DNA of 64,000 nt, from contig NZ_CM004509.1 of assembly GCF_001693435.1 (NCBI RefSeq), forward strand, positions 1,612,001 to 1,676,000. Direction: 5' to 3'. The notes below the pieces were generated by a model. It was not told where the DNA came from and ran no database searches. It worked only from the letters and a program-made list of their open reading frames with translations. Of the stretch, positions 10,200 to 20,167 are shown piece after piece (the first letter of the stretch is position 1; every line of letters begins with the position of its first letter). Made by a program: the position numbers and the translations under genes. This stretch comes from Gilliamella sp. wkB7 (lineage in GTDB: Bacteria; Pseudomonadota; Gammaproteobacteria; Enterobacterales; Orbaceae).

Positions 10200-11426
10200 A
10201 TGAGTCTATCTGGTAAACATATTTTATTAGGGATAACTGGTGGCATTGCTGCTTATAAATGTCCTGATCTTGTCCGTCATTTAAAAAAAGCTGGGGCACA
10301 AGTACATGTCGTACTGACTGATTCCGCAAGTCACTTTGTTACGTCAATGACACTGCAAGCGGTTTCTGGAAATCGGGTATCCAATGATCTATTTGATCCA
10401 TCGGCAGAACTGTCTATGAGTCATATTGAATTGGCAAAATGGGCTGATTTAGTATTAATTGCTCCCGCAACAGCAAATATTATTGCTAAAATGGCTAACG
10501 GCATTGCAGATGATTTATTATCAACGCTCTGTTTAGCAACCCCCGCCCCAATAGTCATCGCGCCAGCCATGAATCAGCAAATGTATAAAGCGGCTGCGAC
10601 ACAGCATAATTTATCAGTACTAAAATCTAGAAATACCTTAATTTTAGGGCCTGATAGTGGCTTTCAGGCTTGTGGTGATGTTGGCCCGGGCCGTATGCTT
10701 GAACCACAAACGATTGTGGAAAAAATTGAGAATTATTTTTCCACAACATCAACACTTACTGGGATCTCAATAACGGTTACTGCGGGTCCAACCATTGAAG
10801 AAATCGATCCTGTACGTTATATTAGCAACTATAGCTCAGGTAAAATGGGCTTTGCTATTGCCAAAGCTGCAGCTCAAATGGGTGCAAAAGTGACCTTAAT
10901 TAGTGGTCCTGTTCATCTAGATACACCAAATAATGTCAATCGTATTGATGTAAAAAGTGCTAAACAGATGTATGAAGCAGCATTAAGTCATGCCCAAGAA
11001 TCAACAATTTTTATCGCTTGTGCCGCGGTTGCTGACTATCATGCTAAAACAATTGCTCCCCAAAAAATCAAAAAAACTGATGATAATGATGAATTAGTTA
11101 TAAAGTTAGTTAAAAATCCTGATATTGTTGCAAGCGTAGCGGCATTAAAGAATCATCGACCTTTTGTCGTTGGGTTTGCCGCTGAAACCAATAATATCAA
11201 AGATTACGCACTGAAAAAATTAACGACAAAAAACTTAGATTTGATCTGTGCTAATGATGTTTCAGACCAAACAATCGGGTTTAATTCTGAACAAAATGCA
11301 TTAACTCTTTATTGGCAAAATGGAGAGCAAACATTACCATTAAGCAGTAAACAACAACTAGCATCACGGCTACTTGAAGCTGTGATAACACGATATAAAG
11401 CGAGTCATGATGAAAAGAAAAATTGA
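10200..11426 (+). CDS. coaBC: Bifunctional phosphopantothenoylcysteine decarboxylase / phosphopantothenate-cysteine ligase
   Basis: Carries out two steps of coenzyme A synthesis: CTP-dependent ligation of cysteine to 4'-phosphopantothenate, and FMN-dependent decarboxylation. The N-terminal CoaC flavoprotein domain (about 1-190) shows [11 protein letters not shown], the APAMNQQMY substrate motif and [10 protein letters not shown] with the active-site cysteine. The C-terminal CoaB domain (about 190-408) shows [25 protein letters not shown] and the KIKK motif. Full length. It overlaps dut by about 17-20 bp, as in E. coli, so coaBC-dut-slmA form one operon. Confidence 0.97.
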   Translation: MSLSGKHILLGITGGIAAYKCPDLVRHLKKAGAQVHVVLTDSASHFVTSMTLQAVSGNRVSNDLFDPSAELSMSHIELAKWADLVLIAPATANIIAKMANGIADDLLSTLCLATPAPIVIAPAMNQQMYKAAATQHNLSVLKSRNTLILGPDSGFQACGDVGPGRMLEPQTIVEKIENYFSTTSTLTGISITVTAGPTIEEIDPVRYISNYSSGKMGFAIAKAAAQMGAKVTLISGPVHLDTPNNVNRIDVKSAKQMYEAALSHAQESTIFIACAAVADYHAKTIAPQKIKKTDDNDELVIKLVKNPDIVASVAALKNHRPFVVGFAAETNNIKDYALKKLTTKNLDLICANDVSDQTIGFNSEQNALTLYWQNGEQTLPLSSKQQLASRLLEAVITRYKASHDEKKN

Positions 11427-11868
11427 TATTAAAGTATTAGACAAACGTTTAGGTAATGAATTTCCACTACCAACGTATGCAACTGAAGGATCCGCTGGTA
11501 TTGATTTACGTGCCATGTTTGATAAAACGACTGAAATTAAACCAGGTGAAACTATTTTAACCCCAACCGGTTTATCAATGCATATTGCCGATCCGAACTT
11601 GGCAGCTTTGGTACTGCCTCGTTCTGGCTTAGGCTCAAAAAATGGTATTGTGCTTGGTAATCTAGTTGGTTTAATCGATTCGGATTATCAAGGCCAATTG
11701 TTTGTTCCTGTTTGGAACCGCAGCCAAACACCTTTTGTTATTGAAGCCGGTGATCGTATTGCTCAACTAATTATCGTACCTGTTGTGCAAGCAGAATTTA
11801 ATATTGTTGATGAATTTACGGAATCAGCTCGTGGTGAAGGTGGATTTGGGCATTCGGGTAAAAAATGA
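11407..11868 (+). CDS. dut: dUTP diphosphatase
   Basis: Hydrolyses dUTP to dUMP and PPi, which keeps uracil out of DNA and feeds thymidylate synthesis. A trimeric dUTPase of 153 aa with the five conserved motifs, including GSAGIDLRA (I), [12 protein letters not shown] (III), [11 protein letters not shown] (IV) and the C-terminal glycine-rich arm [11 protein letters not shown] (V). Two adjacent ATGs (11407 and 11410) are possible starts. The gene overlaps both neighbours (coaBC upstream; slmA by 4 bp), indicating translational coupling. Confidence 0.97.
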   Translation: MMKRKIDIKVLDKRLGNEFPLPTYATEGSAGIDLRAMFDKTTEIKPGETILTPTGLSMHIADPNLAALVLPRSGLGSKNGIVLGNLVGLIDSDYQGQLFVPVWNRSQTPFVIEAGDRIAQLIIVPVVQAEFNIVDEFTESARGEGGFGHSGKK

Positions 11869-12458
11869 TTGTGAATAACAAAAATAAAAATCGCAAAGAA
11901 GATATCTTACAAGCATTGGCAACAATGCTTGAATCCAATGAAGGTACTCAGCGAATTACTACCGCCAAATTAGCTGCCACGGTAGGCGTTTCTGAAGCGG
12001 CGCTGTATAGACATTTTCCAAGTAAAACAAAAATGTTTGAAAGTTTAATTGTCTATATTGAAGATATTTTACTCTCTCGCATTAATATCATTATGCAAGA
12101 TGAGCCAAATACCTTTACTCGATTAAAACTTATCCTTGCATTAATTTTAGGTTTTTCTGAAAAAAATCCAGGATTAACTAGAATTATGACAGGCCACGCA
12201 TTGATGTTTGAGCAAGAACAGTTGCAAGAACGCATTAGTCAACTCTTTGAGCGAATCGAAACACAGATAAAACAAGTTATACGAGAAAGGAAGATTCGTG
12301 AAGGTGTTGCTTTTACTACAGATGAACGCATTTTATCTAGCCAATTACTTGCATTTTGTGAAGGTATGATGGTGCGTTATTCTCGTTCAGGTTTTAAATA
12401 TCTACCTACAACTAATTTTGATACTCGCTGGACATTATTAGCTAAACAGCTCGTTTAA
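11865..12458 (+). CDS. slmA: Nucleoid occlusion factor SlmA (TetR family)
   Basis: A DNA-binding antagonist of FtsZ assembly over the nucleoid. The 197 aa have an N-terminal TetR helix-turn-helix ([31 protein letters not shown], about residues 27-58) and a C-terminal dimerisation/FtsZ-interaction domain ending [10 protein letters not shown]. It sits immediately after dut with a 4-bp overlap (ATGA), the conserved enterobacterial arrangement, which separates it from ordinary TetR regulators. Confidence 0.94.
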   Translation: MIVNNKNKNRKEDILQALATMLESNEGTQRITTAKLAATVGVSEAALYRHFPSKTKMFESLIVYIEDILLSRINIIMQDEPNTFTRLKLILALILGFSEKNPGLTRIMTGHALMFEQEQLQERISQLFERIETQIKQVIRERKIREGVAFTTDERILSSQLLAFCEGMMVRYSRSGFKYLPTTNFDTRWTLLAKQLV

Positions 12459-12518
12459 TTTGTTTTTTAACTAGATATTTTACCGTAATGTCTATTACCG
12501 ATTGATAAGGATAATTAA

Positions 12519-13355
12519 ATGAATTTTGAAGATCTAATCAATAATGCCATTTCTATTATTGAAAAATATGATGGTGTAGTACTTAGTTATATTGCTCATT
12601 TTTGCTTTGCCATTCTTATTTTTATCATTGGACGAGCCATTGCTAAATTTGTCGCTCGTCAACTCAGAAAAATATTAACCAATCGTCATGTTGATCCAAC
12701 AGTAGTTAAATTTGTAAGTTCTCTATCCTATTATGCCATTATTGTAATGACTCTGGTGGCGGTGTTGGGGCAACTTGGCGTACAAACCGCATCAATTGTT
12801 GCCATTATTGGTGCAGCAGGTTTAGCCGTTGGTTTGGCACTACAAGGTTCACTGTCTAATTTTGCTGCTGGGGTTATTTTAATTATTTTTCGTCCGTTCA
12901 AAGTGGGTGAAACCGTGATTATTAATAACCAAAAAGGGGTTATTGATTCGATTCAAATTTTTTCAACATCCATCGTTACGCCAACCAACGAATTAGTAGT
13001 AATACCCAATAGTCAGGTAGTGGGTGCCAATATTATTAACTATACAAGATTACCAGAAAGACGTTTAGATTTAGTTGTAAATGTTGGGTATGATTCTGAC
13101 ATTCGAAAAGTTTATCAAGTGTTAAAACAAGCTGTTGATAAAACCAGCAATATTTTAACAAAGAAAGAGCCGACTATTCGTTTGGATCAGCTAGATGCTT
13201 CATCAATGAATTTCAACGTGTTAGTTTGGACAACAAATGCCAATTACGGGCCAGTTAAGGCTGAATTACTTGAAAATATTAAAAATGGATTAACCGAAAA
13301 TGGTATTAATATTCCATATCCTACAATGGATGTAAATCTAAACACCCAGTCATAA
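12519..13355 (+). CDS. mscS: Small-conductance mechanosensitive channel MscS
   Basis: An inner-membrane channel that opens under membrane tension to release solutes during hypoosmotic shock. The 278 aa (E. coli 286) have three N-terminal transmembrane helices. TM3 is the glycine/alanine-packed pore helix (AAGLAVGLALQGSLSNFAAG), followed by the MS-channel domain (RPFKVGETV, PTNELVVIPNSQ) and a C-terminal beta/alpha vestibule. AAGG sits 9 bp before the ATG. It is followed by a bidirectional hairpin shared with convergent cysE. Confidence 0.95.
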   Translation: MNFEDLINNAISIIEKYDGVVLSYIAHFCFAILIFIIGRAIAKFVARQLRKILTNRHVDPTVVKFVSSLSYYAIIVMTLVAVLGQLGVQTASIVAIIGAAGLAVGLALQGSLSNFAAGVILIIFRPFKVGETVIINNQKGVIDSIQIFSTSIVTPTNELVVIPNSQVVGANIINYTRLPERRLDLVVNVGYDSDIRKVYQVLKQAVDKTSNILTKKEPTIRLDQLDASSMNFNVLVWTTNANYGPVKAELLENIKNGLTENGINIPYPTMDVNLNTQS

Positions 13356-13367
13356 TTTTCAATTAAT

Positions 13368-13397
13368 GTATTCCGTTGTTAATCAGCAACGGAATAC
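13368..13397. terminator. Bidirectional terminator between mscS and cysE
   Basis: A perfect 11-bp stem GTATTCCGTTG / CAACGGAATAC with an 8-nt loop lies between the convergent stop codons of mscS and cysE. Confidence 0.8.
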
Positions 13398-13413
13398 AAA
13401 TCCCCTTATAAAA

Positions 13414-14208
13414 CTAAATATCTTGATCCATATTTAATGCAGGTTTATCGCAGTCAGGGCAACCAACAATTTTAGCAGGAACGCCCGCAACTGTGGTATG
13501 TTTCGGTACAGATTCCAAAACAACTGAACCTGCGCCAATTTTAGCCCCTTTTCCAATTTCAATATTACCTAAAATAGTCGAATGGGCACCAATCATCACC
13601 CCTTCACGAATTTTAGGATGGCGATCACCATTTTCTTTGCCCGTACCGCCTAACGTCACTGATTGTAAAATAGAGACATCATTTTCAATAACAACAGTTT
13701 CACCAATGACAATACCCGTTGCATGATCAAACATTACCCCACAGCCAATCTTAGCCGCAGGGTGAATATCAACGCCAAACACTATTGCAATCTGACTTTG
13801 CAAAAAAATTGCCAATGATTTGCGATTTTGTCGCCAAAGCCAATGTGCGATTCGATAAGCTTGTAATGATAAAAAACCTTTATAATACAGAAGTGGGGTT
13901 GAATAATGATTGGTCGCGGGATCACGAATATAAACGGCTATAATATCACTTATCGCCGACTTAATAATATTCTCATCTGCTTGATAGGCTTGCCGAGCAA
14001 TTTCACGAATTTCAATAGCGGGCATAACCTGCGTCAAAAGTTTATTCGCTAAAATATAACTTAAAGCACTGCCTAGGTTTTCATGATTGAGTAAAGTAGC
14101 ATGGAAATAACTAGCAAGCATCGGTTCACTTTCAACCAATTCGGATGCTTCTTGTCGGATGGTTTGCCATAATAATTCAGGCTTAACAACTATTTTTGTA
14201 TTGTTCAC
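13414..14208 (-). CDS. cysE: Serine O-acetyltransferase
   Basis: Makes O-acetylserine from serine and acetyl-CoA, the committed step of cysteine synthesis. The 264 aa have an N-terminal all-alpha domain and a C-terminal left-handed beta-helix of hexapeptide repeats (DIHPAAKIGCGVMFDHATG, VIGETVVIENDVSILQ, LGGTGKENGDRHPKI). The catalytic Asp/His pair lies in the DIHPAA and FDHATG segments. The C-terminal tail ends in DI, consistent with the C-terminal isoleucine that docks CysE into CysK. Monocistronic. Confidence 0.96.
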   Translation of the reverse strand: MNNTKIVVKPELLWQTIRQEASELVESEPMLASYFHATLLNHENLGSALSYILANKLLTQVMPAIEIREIARQAYQADENIIKSAISDIIAVYIRDPATNHYSTPLLYYKGFLSLQAYRIAHWLWRQNRKSLAIFLQSQIAIVFGVDIHPAAKIGCGVMFDHATGIVIGETVVIENDVSILQSVTLGGTGKENGDRHPKIREGVMIGAHSTILGNIEIGKGAKIGAGSVVLESVPKHTTVAGVPAKIVGCPDCDKPALNMDQDI

Positions 14209-14363
14209 AACAAGTCCCTATATTAAACAGTATTGCTAACATTGTTTCGCAAACTTATGTAGGAAGCAAGTTTTGTATTCATTTATCCTAATTAAAAATC
14301 AAAATGGAAAGTAAATGTTCCCATTTTGATACTAAATAATACAGCATATCATACGTTTTGATA

Positions 14364-15599
14364 TTATGGTTGTTTGGTTTTTTTATCATCACTTAAAGTA
14401 AATATTGCGATTATCAAAATAAATAACACAATACTTGCCAATACATAAAATGTTGTTGAATAACCTGTGTTATCAAATAATTTACCCACTAACCATGATA
14501 AAACAATCACACCAACATTTGATGAAATATTAAAGCCAACTAAATACAAAGTAGATGATAATCTTTCATCAAAATTACCTACCACGTATTTGAACACAGC
14601 TAAGATAAATAGTGGTGTTTCAATTGCATGAAACAGTTTAACTAACGAAATCAGATAAACATTGTCTAAGGTTGCTGATAATGAAATTCGGCAAATCATC
14701 ACCATGGCCGCCACTAATAGTGATTTTTTTGCCCCTACTTTATTAATAAAGAAAGGTGCTAAAATCATACAAGCTGCTTCTAAAAATACCTGGAAAGAAT
14801 TTAAATAACCATAGACTTGATAGCCATCTTCTGGTTTATCAAAGAAACTGGTATAAAAATTTGGAAAGAGTTGCTGATCATAAATAGTATAAAAGCTATT
14901 AGTACCAATGATAAAAAAGACAAATAACCAAAACTTTTTCATACCAAATAGAGAAAGAATTTCACTCATCGTTGGGATGGTTGGCTTTTGTATTACTGCT
15001 TGTGTTTCACTGTTCGCAGAAAACTCTTTTTTAGGTTTAAAAATTAAATTAATTGTGAAATAGATAGACGCAATGCCAGATGCCATCCAAAAGTTAATAT
15101 GGGGATCGATACCAAATAAAATACCCGCTACAAAAGTTGCAGCAGCATAACCAAACGATCCCCAAAATCTTGCAGGACCAAATTCAAAACCAAACAATCG
15201 ACTAATTCGTTCAATAAAAGAGTCAATCAAAGCGCATCCAGAAATAAAACCCGCACTTAACACTGGTGCACCAATACAGACACCTAACAAAAAATCATTT
15301 CGCAGTAACGGTTCATACACATAAATTAAAAACGGTCCAATAAGTATCATAACAATACTTTGAAAGGTAATTACCGCTTTGCCTATCTGTAATTTATCTT
15401 GAATAATGCCATAAAAAATCATAAAACACATAGCAGCAGCAGAGTTAGCTGCATAAACAATACCAAGTTGCTCACCGGATAAACCAATTTTACTTTTTAA
15501 CCAAATAGCATAAAAAGACCACCAAAGTGACCAAGCGGCATAGAAGGTAATAAGATAACCTGACGAGAACCAATAATTTCTATTTTGCATCATATTCAT
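14364..15599 (-). CDS. cscB: Sucrose:H+ symporter (LacY-type MFS)
   Basis: Imports unphosphorylated sucrose across the inner membrane by proton symport. About 411 aa and 12 transmembrane helices when started at 15599. It resembles E. coli CscB closely: WSLWWSFYAIWLKSKIGLSG, FYGIIQDKLQIGKA, GPFLIYVYEPLL, ARFWGSFGYAAATFVAGI and DPHINFWM. The open frame extends upstream to 15755, but that part would overlap the regulator gene and runs through the operator. The start at 15599 has AAAGAG 8 bp upstream and matches the family N-terminus. Divergent from cscR, with a palindromic operator in between. Confidence 0.9.
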   Translation of the reverse strand: MNMMQNRNYWFSSGYLITFYAAWSLWWSFYAIWLKSKIGLSGEQLGIVYAANSAAAMCFMIFYGIIQDKLQIGKAVITFQSIVMILIGPFLIYVYEPLLRNDFLLGVCIGAPVLSAGFISGCALIDSFIERISRLFGFEFGPARFWGSFGYAAATFVAGILFGIDPHINFWMASGIASIYFTINLIFKPKKEFSANSETQAVIQKPTIPTMSEILSLFGMKKFWLFVFFIIGTNSFYTIYDQQLFPNFYTSFFDKPEDGYQVYGYLNSFQVFLEAACMILAPFFINKVGAKKSLLVAAMVMICRISLSATLDNVYLISLVKLFHAIETPLFILAVFKYVVGNFDERLSSTLYLVGFNISSNVGVIVLSWLVGKLFDNTGYSTTFYVLASIVLFILIIAIFTLSDDKKTKQP

Positions 15600-15624
15600 G
15601 TTTATTACTCTTTTATTGTTGAAG

Positions 15625-15651
15625 TTTAACGTTAACATGTTAATGTTAACA
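15625..15651. promoter_or_regulatory. CscR (LacI-family) operator cluster before cscB
   Basis: Overlapping palindromes TTAACGTTAA (15626-15635), TTAACATGTTAA (15632-15643) and TGTTAACA (15644-15651) lie 26-52 bp upstream of the cscB start. The core TTAACGTTAAC recurs twice upstream of cscA, which ties the sites to the local LacI-family regulator. Confidence 0.8.
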
Positions 15652-15799
15652 TTATTGTCATATTTGGCACGAAATAGATACAATCGATTATCATAATTGT
15701 TACTTAGCTCACACTTTTTATCATTAATTTTTGTGGTATCATCACATTTAAGCAATGATTGATAATAATTTTTATTATATTGAGCAAAAGGATCTAACT

Positions 15800-16804
15800 A
15801 TGGCTTCACTTAAGGATGTTGCAAAATTGGCATCAGTATCATTGATGACAGTTTCTCGTGCAATTAACAATCCTGAAAAATTAAATAAACAGACATATCA
15901 ACGCGTCAAACAAGCCATTGAGCAACTTAATTATGTCCCTGATCTCTCAGCCAGAAAAATTCGTGGCGATAACTCAGGCCCTTGTGCTATTGGCGTTTTA
16001 GCCTTAGAAACGGCAATGACACCATTTTCAGTAGAATTATTACAAGCTATAGAAAAAACTGCCCAAAATCATGGTTGGAATACTTTTATTGTTAATTTAT
16101 TTGATGATAAAGATCCTGATCATGCAATTAATACTCTTTTATCCTATCGTCCTAACGGTATTATTTACACCACGATGGGACTTAGGAAAGTTGATCTTCC
16201 AGAAAAGCTGCTTGGCAAAAATATTGTTTTGGCAAATTGTGTTACTGACAGTGAAAAGCTGGCTTGCTATATTCCTGATGACTACACAGGCCAATACCAA
16301 GCGATGCAACAAGTGATACAAAAAGGCTATAAAAAACCGTTATGCATCTATTTATCAGAAAAAACATTAGCAGGTAAAACCCGTCGTAAGGGTGCAGAAC
16401 AAGCTTGGCTTGATGCAGGTAAAAATTTAAATAAAATAACAAGTTATCATATGCCGATATTGGAAAATAATATCGCCCAAGAATATATGATGACAATTGA
16501 TATCTTGAAACAACATTGTAATAACACACCAGATTTTGATGTATTAATTTGTGGTAATGATCGCATTGCTTTTGTTGCTTACCAATACTTACTTGGTCAA
16601 GGTTTTCACATACCCAAAGATGTGGCTATATTAGGTTATGACAACATGGTCGGCACTGGTGAACTATTTTTCCCACCGCTTACAACGGTTCAATTACCGC
16701 ATTATGAAATAGGCGAACAAGCAGCGTTGCATATCATCAATGGTCAAACAGAAACAGAAATCAGCTATGTGGCTTCGCCTTACTTAGAAAGAAATTCTTT
16801 GTAA
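15800..16804 (+). CDS. cscR: LacI-family sucrose regulator
   Basis: A transcriptional repressor expected to release its operators on sucrose or fructose. 334 aa from the chosen start: an N-terminal LacI helix-turn-helix (ASLKDVAKLASVSLMTVSRAINNPEKLN), hinge helix and periplasmic-binding-protein-like effector domain (ILGYDNMVGTGELFFPPLTTV). An upstream in-frame ATG at 15755 exists, but ATG 15800 has AAGGA 7 bp before it and gives the standard LacI N-terminus. Its position between cscB and cscA, and matching palindromes in both promoter regions, support the assignment. Confidence 0.87.
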   Translation: MASLKDVAKLASVSLMTVSRAINNPEKLNKQTYQRVKQAIEQLNYVPDLSARKIRGDNSGPCAIGVLALETAMTPFSVELLQAIEKTAQNHGWNTFIVNLFDDKDPDHAINTLLSYRPNGIIYTTMGLRKVDLPEKLLGKNIVLANCVTDSEKLACYIPDDYTGQYQAMQQVIQKGYKKPLCIYLSEKTLAGKTRRKGAEQAWLDAGKNLNKITSYHMPILENNIAQEYMMTIDILKQHCNNTPDFDVLICGNDRIAFVAYQYLLGQGFHIPKDVAILGYDNMVGTGELFFPPLTTVQLPHYEIGEQAALHIINGQTETEISYVASPYLERNSL

Positions 16805-16815
16805 CAAACATAAAT

Positions 16816-16843
16816 AAATTGACCGCTATCAAGCGGTCAATTT
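16816..16843. terminator. Bidirectional terminator between cscR and cscA
   Basis: A perfect 12-bp stem AAATTGACCGCT / AGCGGTCAATTT with a 4-nt loop lies between the convergent stops. It gives a T-run on either strand. Confidence 0.88.
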
Positions 16844-16852
16844 AAGTACAAA

Positions 16853-18322
16853 TTAAGCATAAATAGATTTTAGTTGCCAACTGTCAAGTTGAGTAATTTT
16901 GGCACTACCATTTTCTGCAAATAAATTTATTTGACGTTCTGCTGGTAATTTAGGATAGATACGACTAGAAAGACTATACAAATCATCATTAACAAATACT
17001 TCAACCGATGATGCATCAATAAAAACATGTAATGATAGTTTTTTCGTTTTTGGTAGTGGCACACTACGATAGCCTTTTAACTCAAGCCCAGAAAGACTAC
17101 GATCAAGAACAATACGTTTTGATTGTAAATCCACATATAACAATGTTGCTTGTTCACCATTTTTGGTTGCCGATAGCTGCAAACCAAATCGTTCTGCTGT
17201 ACTTTGTGATAAATCAAACTCAACATTGAGTTCACAACTAATGGATTGAATATGGGTATTTTTCAGTTCATTATTAAGGATTATTTCACTTAATGACTGT
17301 GGTTGTTCACGCAGCGCTGCTAGCTCTTTAATTGGACGATTACGAACATTATTGTTGCTATCCAATATTAATTCACGAGGAAGCGTAAATGAACCCATCC
17401 ATTTATCTTGTTTACTTGGCATACTCGATTCCCACATATCCATCCAAGCAAACACAATGCGTCGTCCATCAGCAGCTAGAAACGATTGTGGTGCATAAAA
17501 ATCATGACCAAAATCCATTTCTTGAAATGGTTTAATTATTGAAAACTTTTTACCTGGTTGCCAATCACCAACAATATAACCAGATTGAAAACGATTTCGA
17601 TTCTGATAGCCTTTAGCTTTCATACCTTGTGGTGAAAACATTAGAATCCATTTATCACCAAGTTTGAAAAAGTCAGGACATTCAAGCATATAAACATTAG
17701 GATCGATATCACTTACAACAACATGGTCGAATGTCCAACTTTTAAGATCTTTTGAATGATAAAGTAAAATTTGTCCAACATCATTTGTATCACGTTGTCC
17801 AACAACCATCCACCATGTATCATCCTGTAGCCAAACCTTAGGATCTCGAAAATGCATAATACCGCTTTCTGGTACAAGTATGGTTCCATATTTTTTAAAA
17901 TGGATCCCATCTTGACTGGTTGCTAAGCATTGAGATTGAGAAATTTTTTCATCATTACCTTGACCTGCTAACCAAATATGACCGGTATAGATTAAGTATA
18001 ACTCGCCATTATTGTCGACGGCCGAACCAGAAAAACAGCCATTTTTATCCCAATCATCACCCGGTGCGATAGCAATAGGTAACCTTCGCCATGTCACAAG
18101 ATCATCGCTAACAGCATGACCCCAATGCATGGGTCCCCAATTTTCATCATAAGGATGATGCTGGTAAAAAGCGTGGTATTGACCTTTAAAATAGATCAAA
18201 CCATTGGGATCATTCATCCAGCCAGATTGTGGGGCTAAATGAAAATGTGGATAATATTGTTTGTTCATCACTTTCTCTAGTTTTTTCACAGCTAAATTAG
18301 CTTTATCAACGGCTGTAGACAT
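16853..18322 (-). CDS. cscA: Sucrose hydrolase / beta-fructofuranosidase (GH32)
   Basis: Cleaves cytoplasmic sucrose to glucose and fructose. The 489 aa lack a signal peptide, as expected for an enzyme acting after CscB import. GH32 motifs: WMNDPNG (residues 35-41, nucleophile Asp38), FRDP (158-161, transition-state stabiliser) and EC (214-215, acid/base Glu). A C-terminal beta-sandwich contains FIDASSVEVFVND. Start ATG is preceded by GAGGGG. It could equally act on sucrose-6-phosphate, but the neighbouring CscB permease and lack of a PTS gene favour free sucrose. Confidence 0.95.
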   Translation of the reverse strand: MSTAVDKANLAVKKLEKVMNKQYYPHFHLAPQSGWMNDPNGLIYFKGQYHAFYQHHPYDENWGPMHWGHAVSDDLVTWRRLPIAIAPGDDWDKNGCFSGSAVDNNGELYLIYTGHIWLAGQGNDEKISQSQCLATSQDGIHFKKYGTILVPESGIMHFRDPKVWLQDDTWWMVVGQRDTNDVGQILLYHSKDLKSWTFDHVVVSDIDPNVYMLECPDFFKLGDKWILMFSPQGMKAKGYQNRNRFQSGYIVGDWQPGKKFSIIKPFQEMDFGHDFYAPQSFLAADGRRIVFAWMDMWESSMPSKQDKWMGSFTLPRELILDSNNNVRNRPIKELAALREQPQSLSEIILNNELKNTHIQSISCELNVEFDLSQSTAERFGLQLSATKNGEQATLLYVDLQSKRIVLDRSLSGLELKGYRSVPLPKTKKLSLHVFIDASSVEVFVNDDLYSLSSRIYPKLPAERQINLFAENGSAKITQLDSWQLKSIYA

Positions 18323-18382
18323 AAAACCCCTCTTTTATCCAGTATTACATATCATGATTAATAATACTACTCTAAATAAATT

Positions 18383-18451
18383 GTTAACGTTAACTATTAA
18401 TGAAAAAATAGATGAAATTTGTGATGAAAGTCACACATTTTTAACGTTAAC
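18383..18451. promoter_or_regulatory. cscA/cscK divergent control region: two CscR operators flanking a CRP site
   Basis: Two LacI-type palindromes, GTTAACGTTAAC (18383-18394) and TTAACGTTAA (18441-18450), share the core seen before cscB. Between them TGTGATGAAAGTCACA (18420-18435) is a perfect TGTGA-N6-TCACA CRP site. The operators are 58 bp apart, suggesting cooperative or looped repression with catabolite activation. The region (18323-18642, 320 bp) is otherwise non-coding; a further GTTAAC half-site lies near 18541. Confidence 0.88.
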
Positions 18452-18642
18452 AATGAATTTTTCAGCAAATGATTTAGTCTATAACTAATTTTAAAGAAGA
18501 TTTTTATTAATTATCATAATAAACTGCACATCAACTATTTTGTTAACAAGATAAAAGATGGCTAATTTCACGGAATTTGGCAATAACCTATATTTATACT
18601 AAGCTAAATTACCGTAGCAACTAACTATAATCGAGTAAAAAA

Positions 18643-19602
18643 ATGAATAATACTAAAGTTTGGTCTCTTGGGGATGCTGTTATCGATTTGTTGCCATTTG
18701 GTGATATGAATTATCAAGCTTGCGCTGGCGGTGCACCGGCTAATGTTGCAATTGGTGTATCCAAATTAGGCCTACCTTCCGCTTTTATTGGTCGTGTGGG
18801 TAACGATCCATTTGGTCACTTTATGGAAAAGACTTTCCGTGAATATAAAGTTGATTGTCAGAGTCTTGAAAAAGATGATCATCATAGAACCAGTACTGTA
18901 GTTGTAGATTTAGGGCATAATGGTGAGCGTAGTTTTACCTTTTTAGTTTCACCGTCTGCTGACCAATTTTTATCAGAACAGGCAATTCCTAGTTTCAATC
19001 AAGACATATTACATTTTTGCTCTTTAGCGTTAGTCGGTCATACCTGTCGAAAAACATTAAAAACGGCTATCGAAAATCTTACTGCTAAAAATGGTTTAAT
19101 CAGTTTTGATGTTAACCTTCGTGAACAAATGTGGGAAAATAAAGATGAAATGCGCACAACCATTACTCAATTTTGCCATGATGCCGATATCCTCAAATTA
19201 TCAGACGAAGAACTTTTTTGGCTAACTGAAAGCAATGACTGGCATATTGCCTTAAATAAATTACAACAACACTATAATGCACCACTAAAACTGGTCACTA
19301 AAGGCAAGGATGGAAGCATTGTGTTATGGCAAGGTAAAATATTCTCTTTTGATTCATATCATGTTAATAGCGTTGATACAACAGGTGCGGGAGATGCTTT
19401 TGTTGCGGGTTTACTTAGTAGTATCGCTTCATCAGGTATGCCTGAAGATAAATTAATGTTAGAAAGTATGATGACCATTGCCAGTGCCTGTGGTGCCTTA
19501 GCCACCACCAAAAAAGGGGCATTAACAGCACTACCTGATAGCGCATTTTTGCAATCATTTATAAGCGATAATCCCGCTTTATGTGCTAAACAAATGGCGT
19601 AA
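18643..19602 (+). CDS. cscK: Fructokinase (PfkB family)
   Basis: Phosphorylates the fructose released by CscA to fructose 6-phosphate. The 319 aa PfkB/ribokinase fold has the N-terminal GGAPANVAIGVSKLG signature, GRVGNDPFG, and the C-terminal catalytic motif DTTGAGDAFVAG (GAGDA at 248-252, with the catalytic Asp). Divergent from cscA across the operator/CRP region. The acetyltransferase gene follows 4 bp after the stop. A decayed second copy of the cscK 3' end lies at 20163. Confidence 0.93.
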   Translation: MNNTKVWSLGDAVIDLLPFGDMNYQACAGGAPANVAIGVSKLGLPSAFIGRVGNDPFGHFMEKTFREYKVDCQSLEKDDHHRTSTVVVDLGHNGERSFTFLVSPSADQFLSEQAIPSFNQDILHFCSLALVGHTCRKTLKTAIENLTAKNGLISFDVNLREQMWENKDEMRTTITQFCHDADILKLSDEELFWLTESNDWHIALNKLQQHYNAPLKLVTKGKDGSIVLWQGKIFSFDSYHVNSVDTTGAGDAFVAGLLSSIASSGMPEDKLMLESMMTIASACGALATTKKGALTALPDSAFLQSFISDNPALCAKQMA

Positions 19603-19606
19603 TAAA

Positions 19607-20167
19607 ATGACAGAAAAAGAGAAGATGTTAGCAGGTTTGTTATACGATCCTTGTATCAATTTACTTGCTAAGGAACGGCTTTATGCGCAAGATATCTGTT
19701 TTCAATTAAATCAATTATCACCATTGGCCGAAAACCAACGGCAACGTCTTTTTGAAAAACTACTAGGAAAAACAGGGCAGCAATTTACAATTATGCCAGG
19801 GTTTCAATGTGATTATGGCTATAATATCGAAATTGGCGAAAATTTTTTCGCTAATTTTAACTGCATTATGTTAGATGCAGCCAAAATTTCATTTGGTGAT
19901 AATGTGCTGGTGGCACCCAATTGTGGCTTTTATACCTCAGGACATCCAATTGATAGCCAAACTCGAAACAGTGGCTTAGAATTTGCCAAGCCAATTACGA
20001 TTGGCAATAATGTTTGGATTGGTGGCAATGTAATTGTATTACCTAATGTTACAATCGGTGATAACTGTGTTATTGCAGCAGGGAGCATTGTTGATCGTGA
20101 CATACCAAGTAATGTGGTTGCAATGGGTAGCCCTTGCCGTATACATAAAACATTAAAAGAGTATTAA
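19607..20167 (+). CDS. Maltose/galactoside O-acetyltransferase family protein
   Basis: A sugar O-acetyltransferase of the Maa/LacA/NodL family that would transfer acetyl from acetyl-CoA to a sugar hydroxyl. 186 aa. The N-terminal Mac domain (EKMLAGLLYDPCINLLAKERLYAQ) is followed by a left-handed beta-helix with YTSGHPID (catalytic His), NVWIGGNVIVLPNVTIGDN and VVAMGSPCRI. Start chosen at ATG 19607, four bases after the cscK stop, which restores the family N-terminus; the longer frame from 19583 overlaps cscK. It probably detoxifies excess sugars imported with sucrose. The exact substrate is unknown. Confidence 0.85.
   Translation: MTEKEKMLAGLLYDPCINLLAKERLYAQDICFQLNQLSPLAENQRQRLFEKLLGKTGQQFTIMPGFQCDYGYNIEIGENFFANFNCIMLDAAKISFGDNVLVAPNCGFYTSGHPIDSQTRNSGLEFAKPITIGNNVWIGGNVIVLPNVTIGDNCVIAAGSIVDRDIPSNVVAMGSPCRIHKTLKEY

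Noticed and set aside
14364..15755. Longer reading of the sucrose permease starting at 15755
   Set aside because: The extra 52 residues overlap the regulator gene start, run through the operator and match no family N-terminus; 15599 has a good ribosome binding site.
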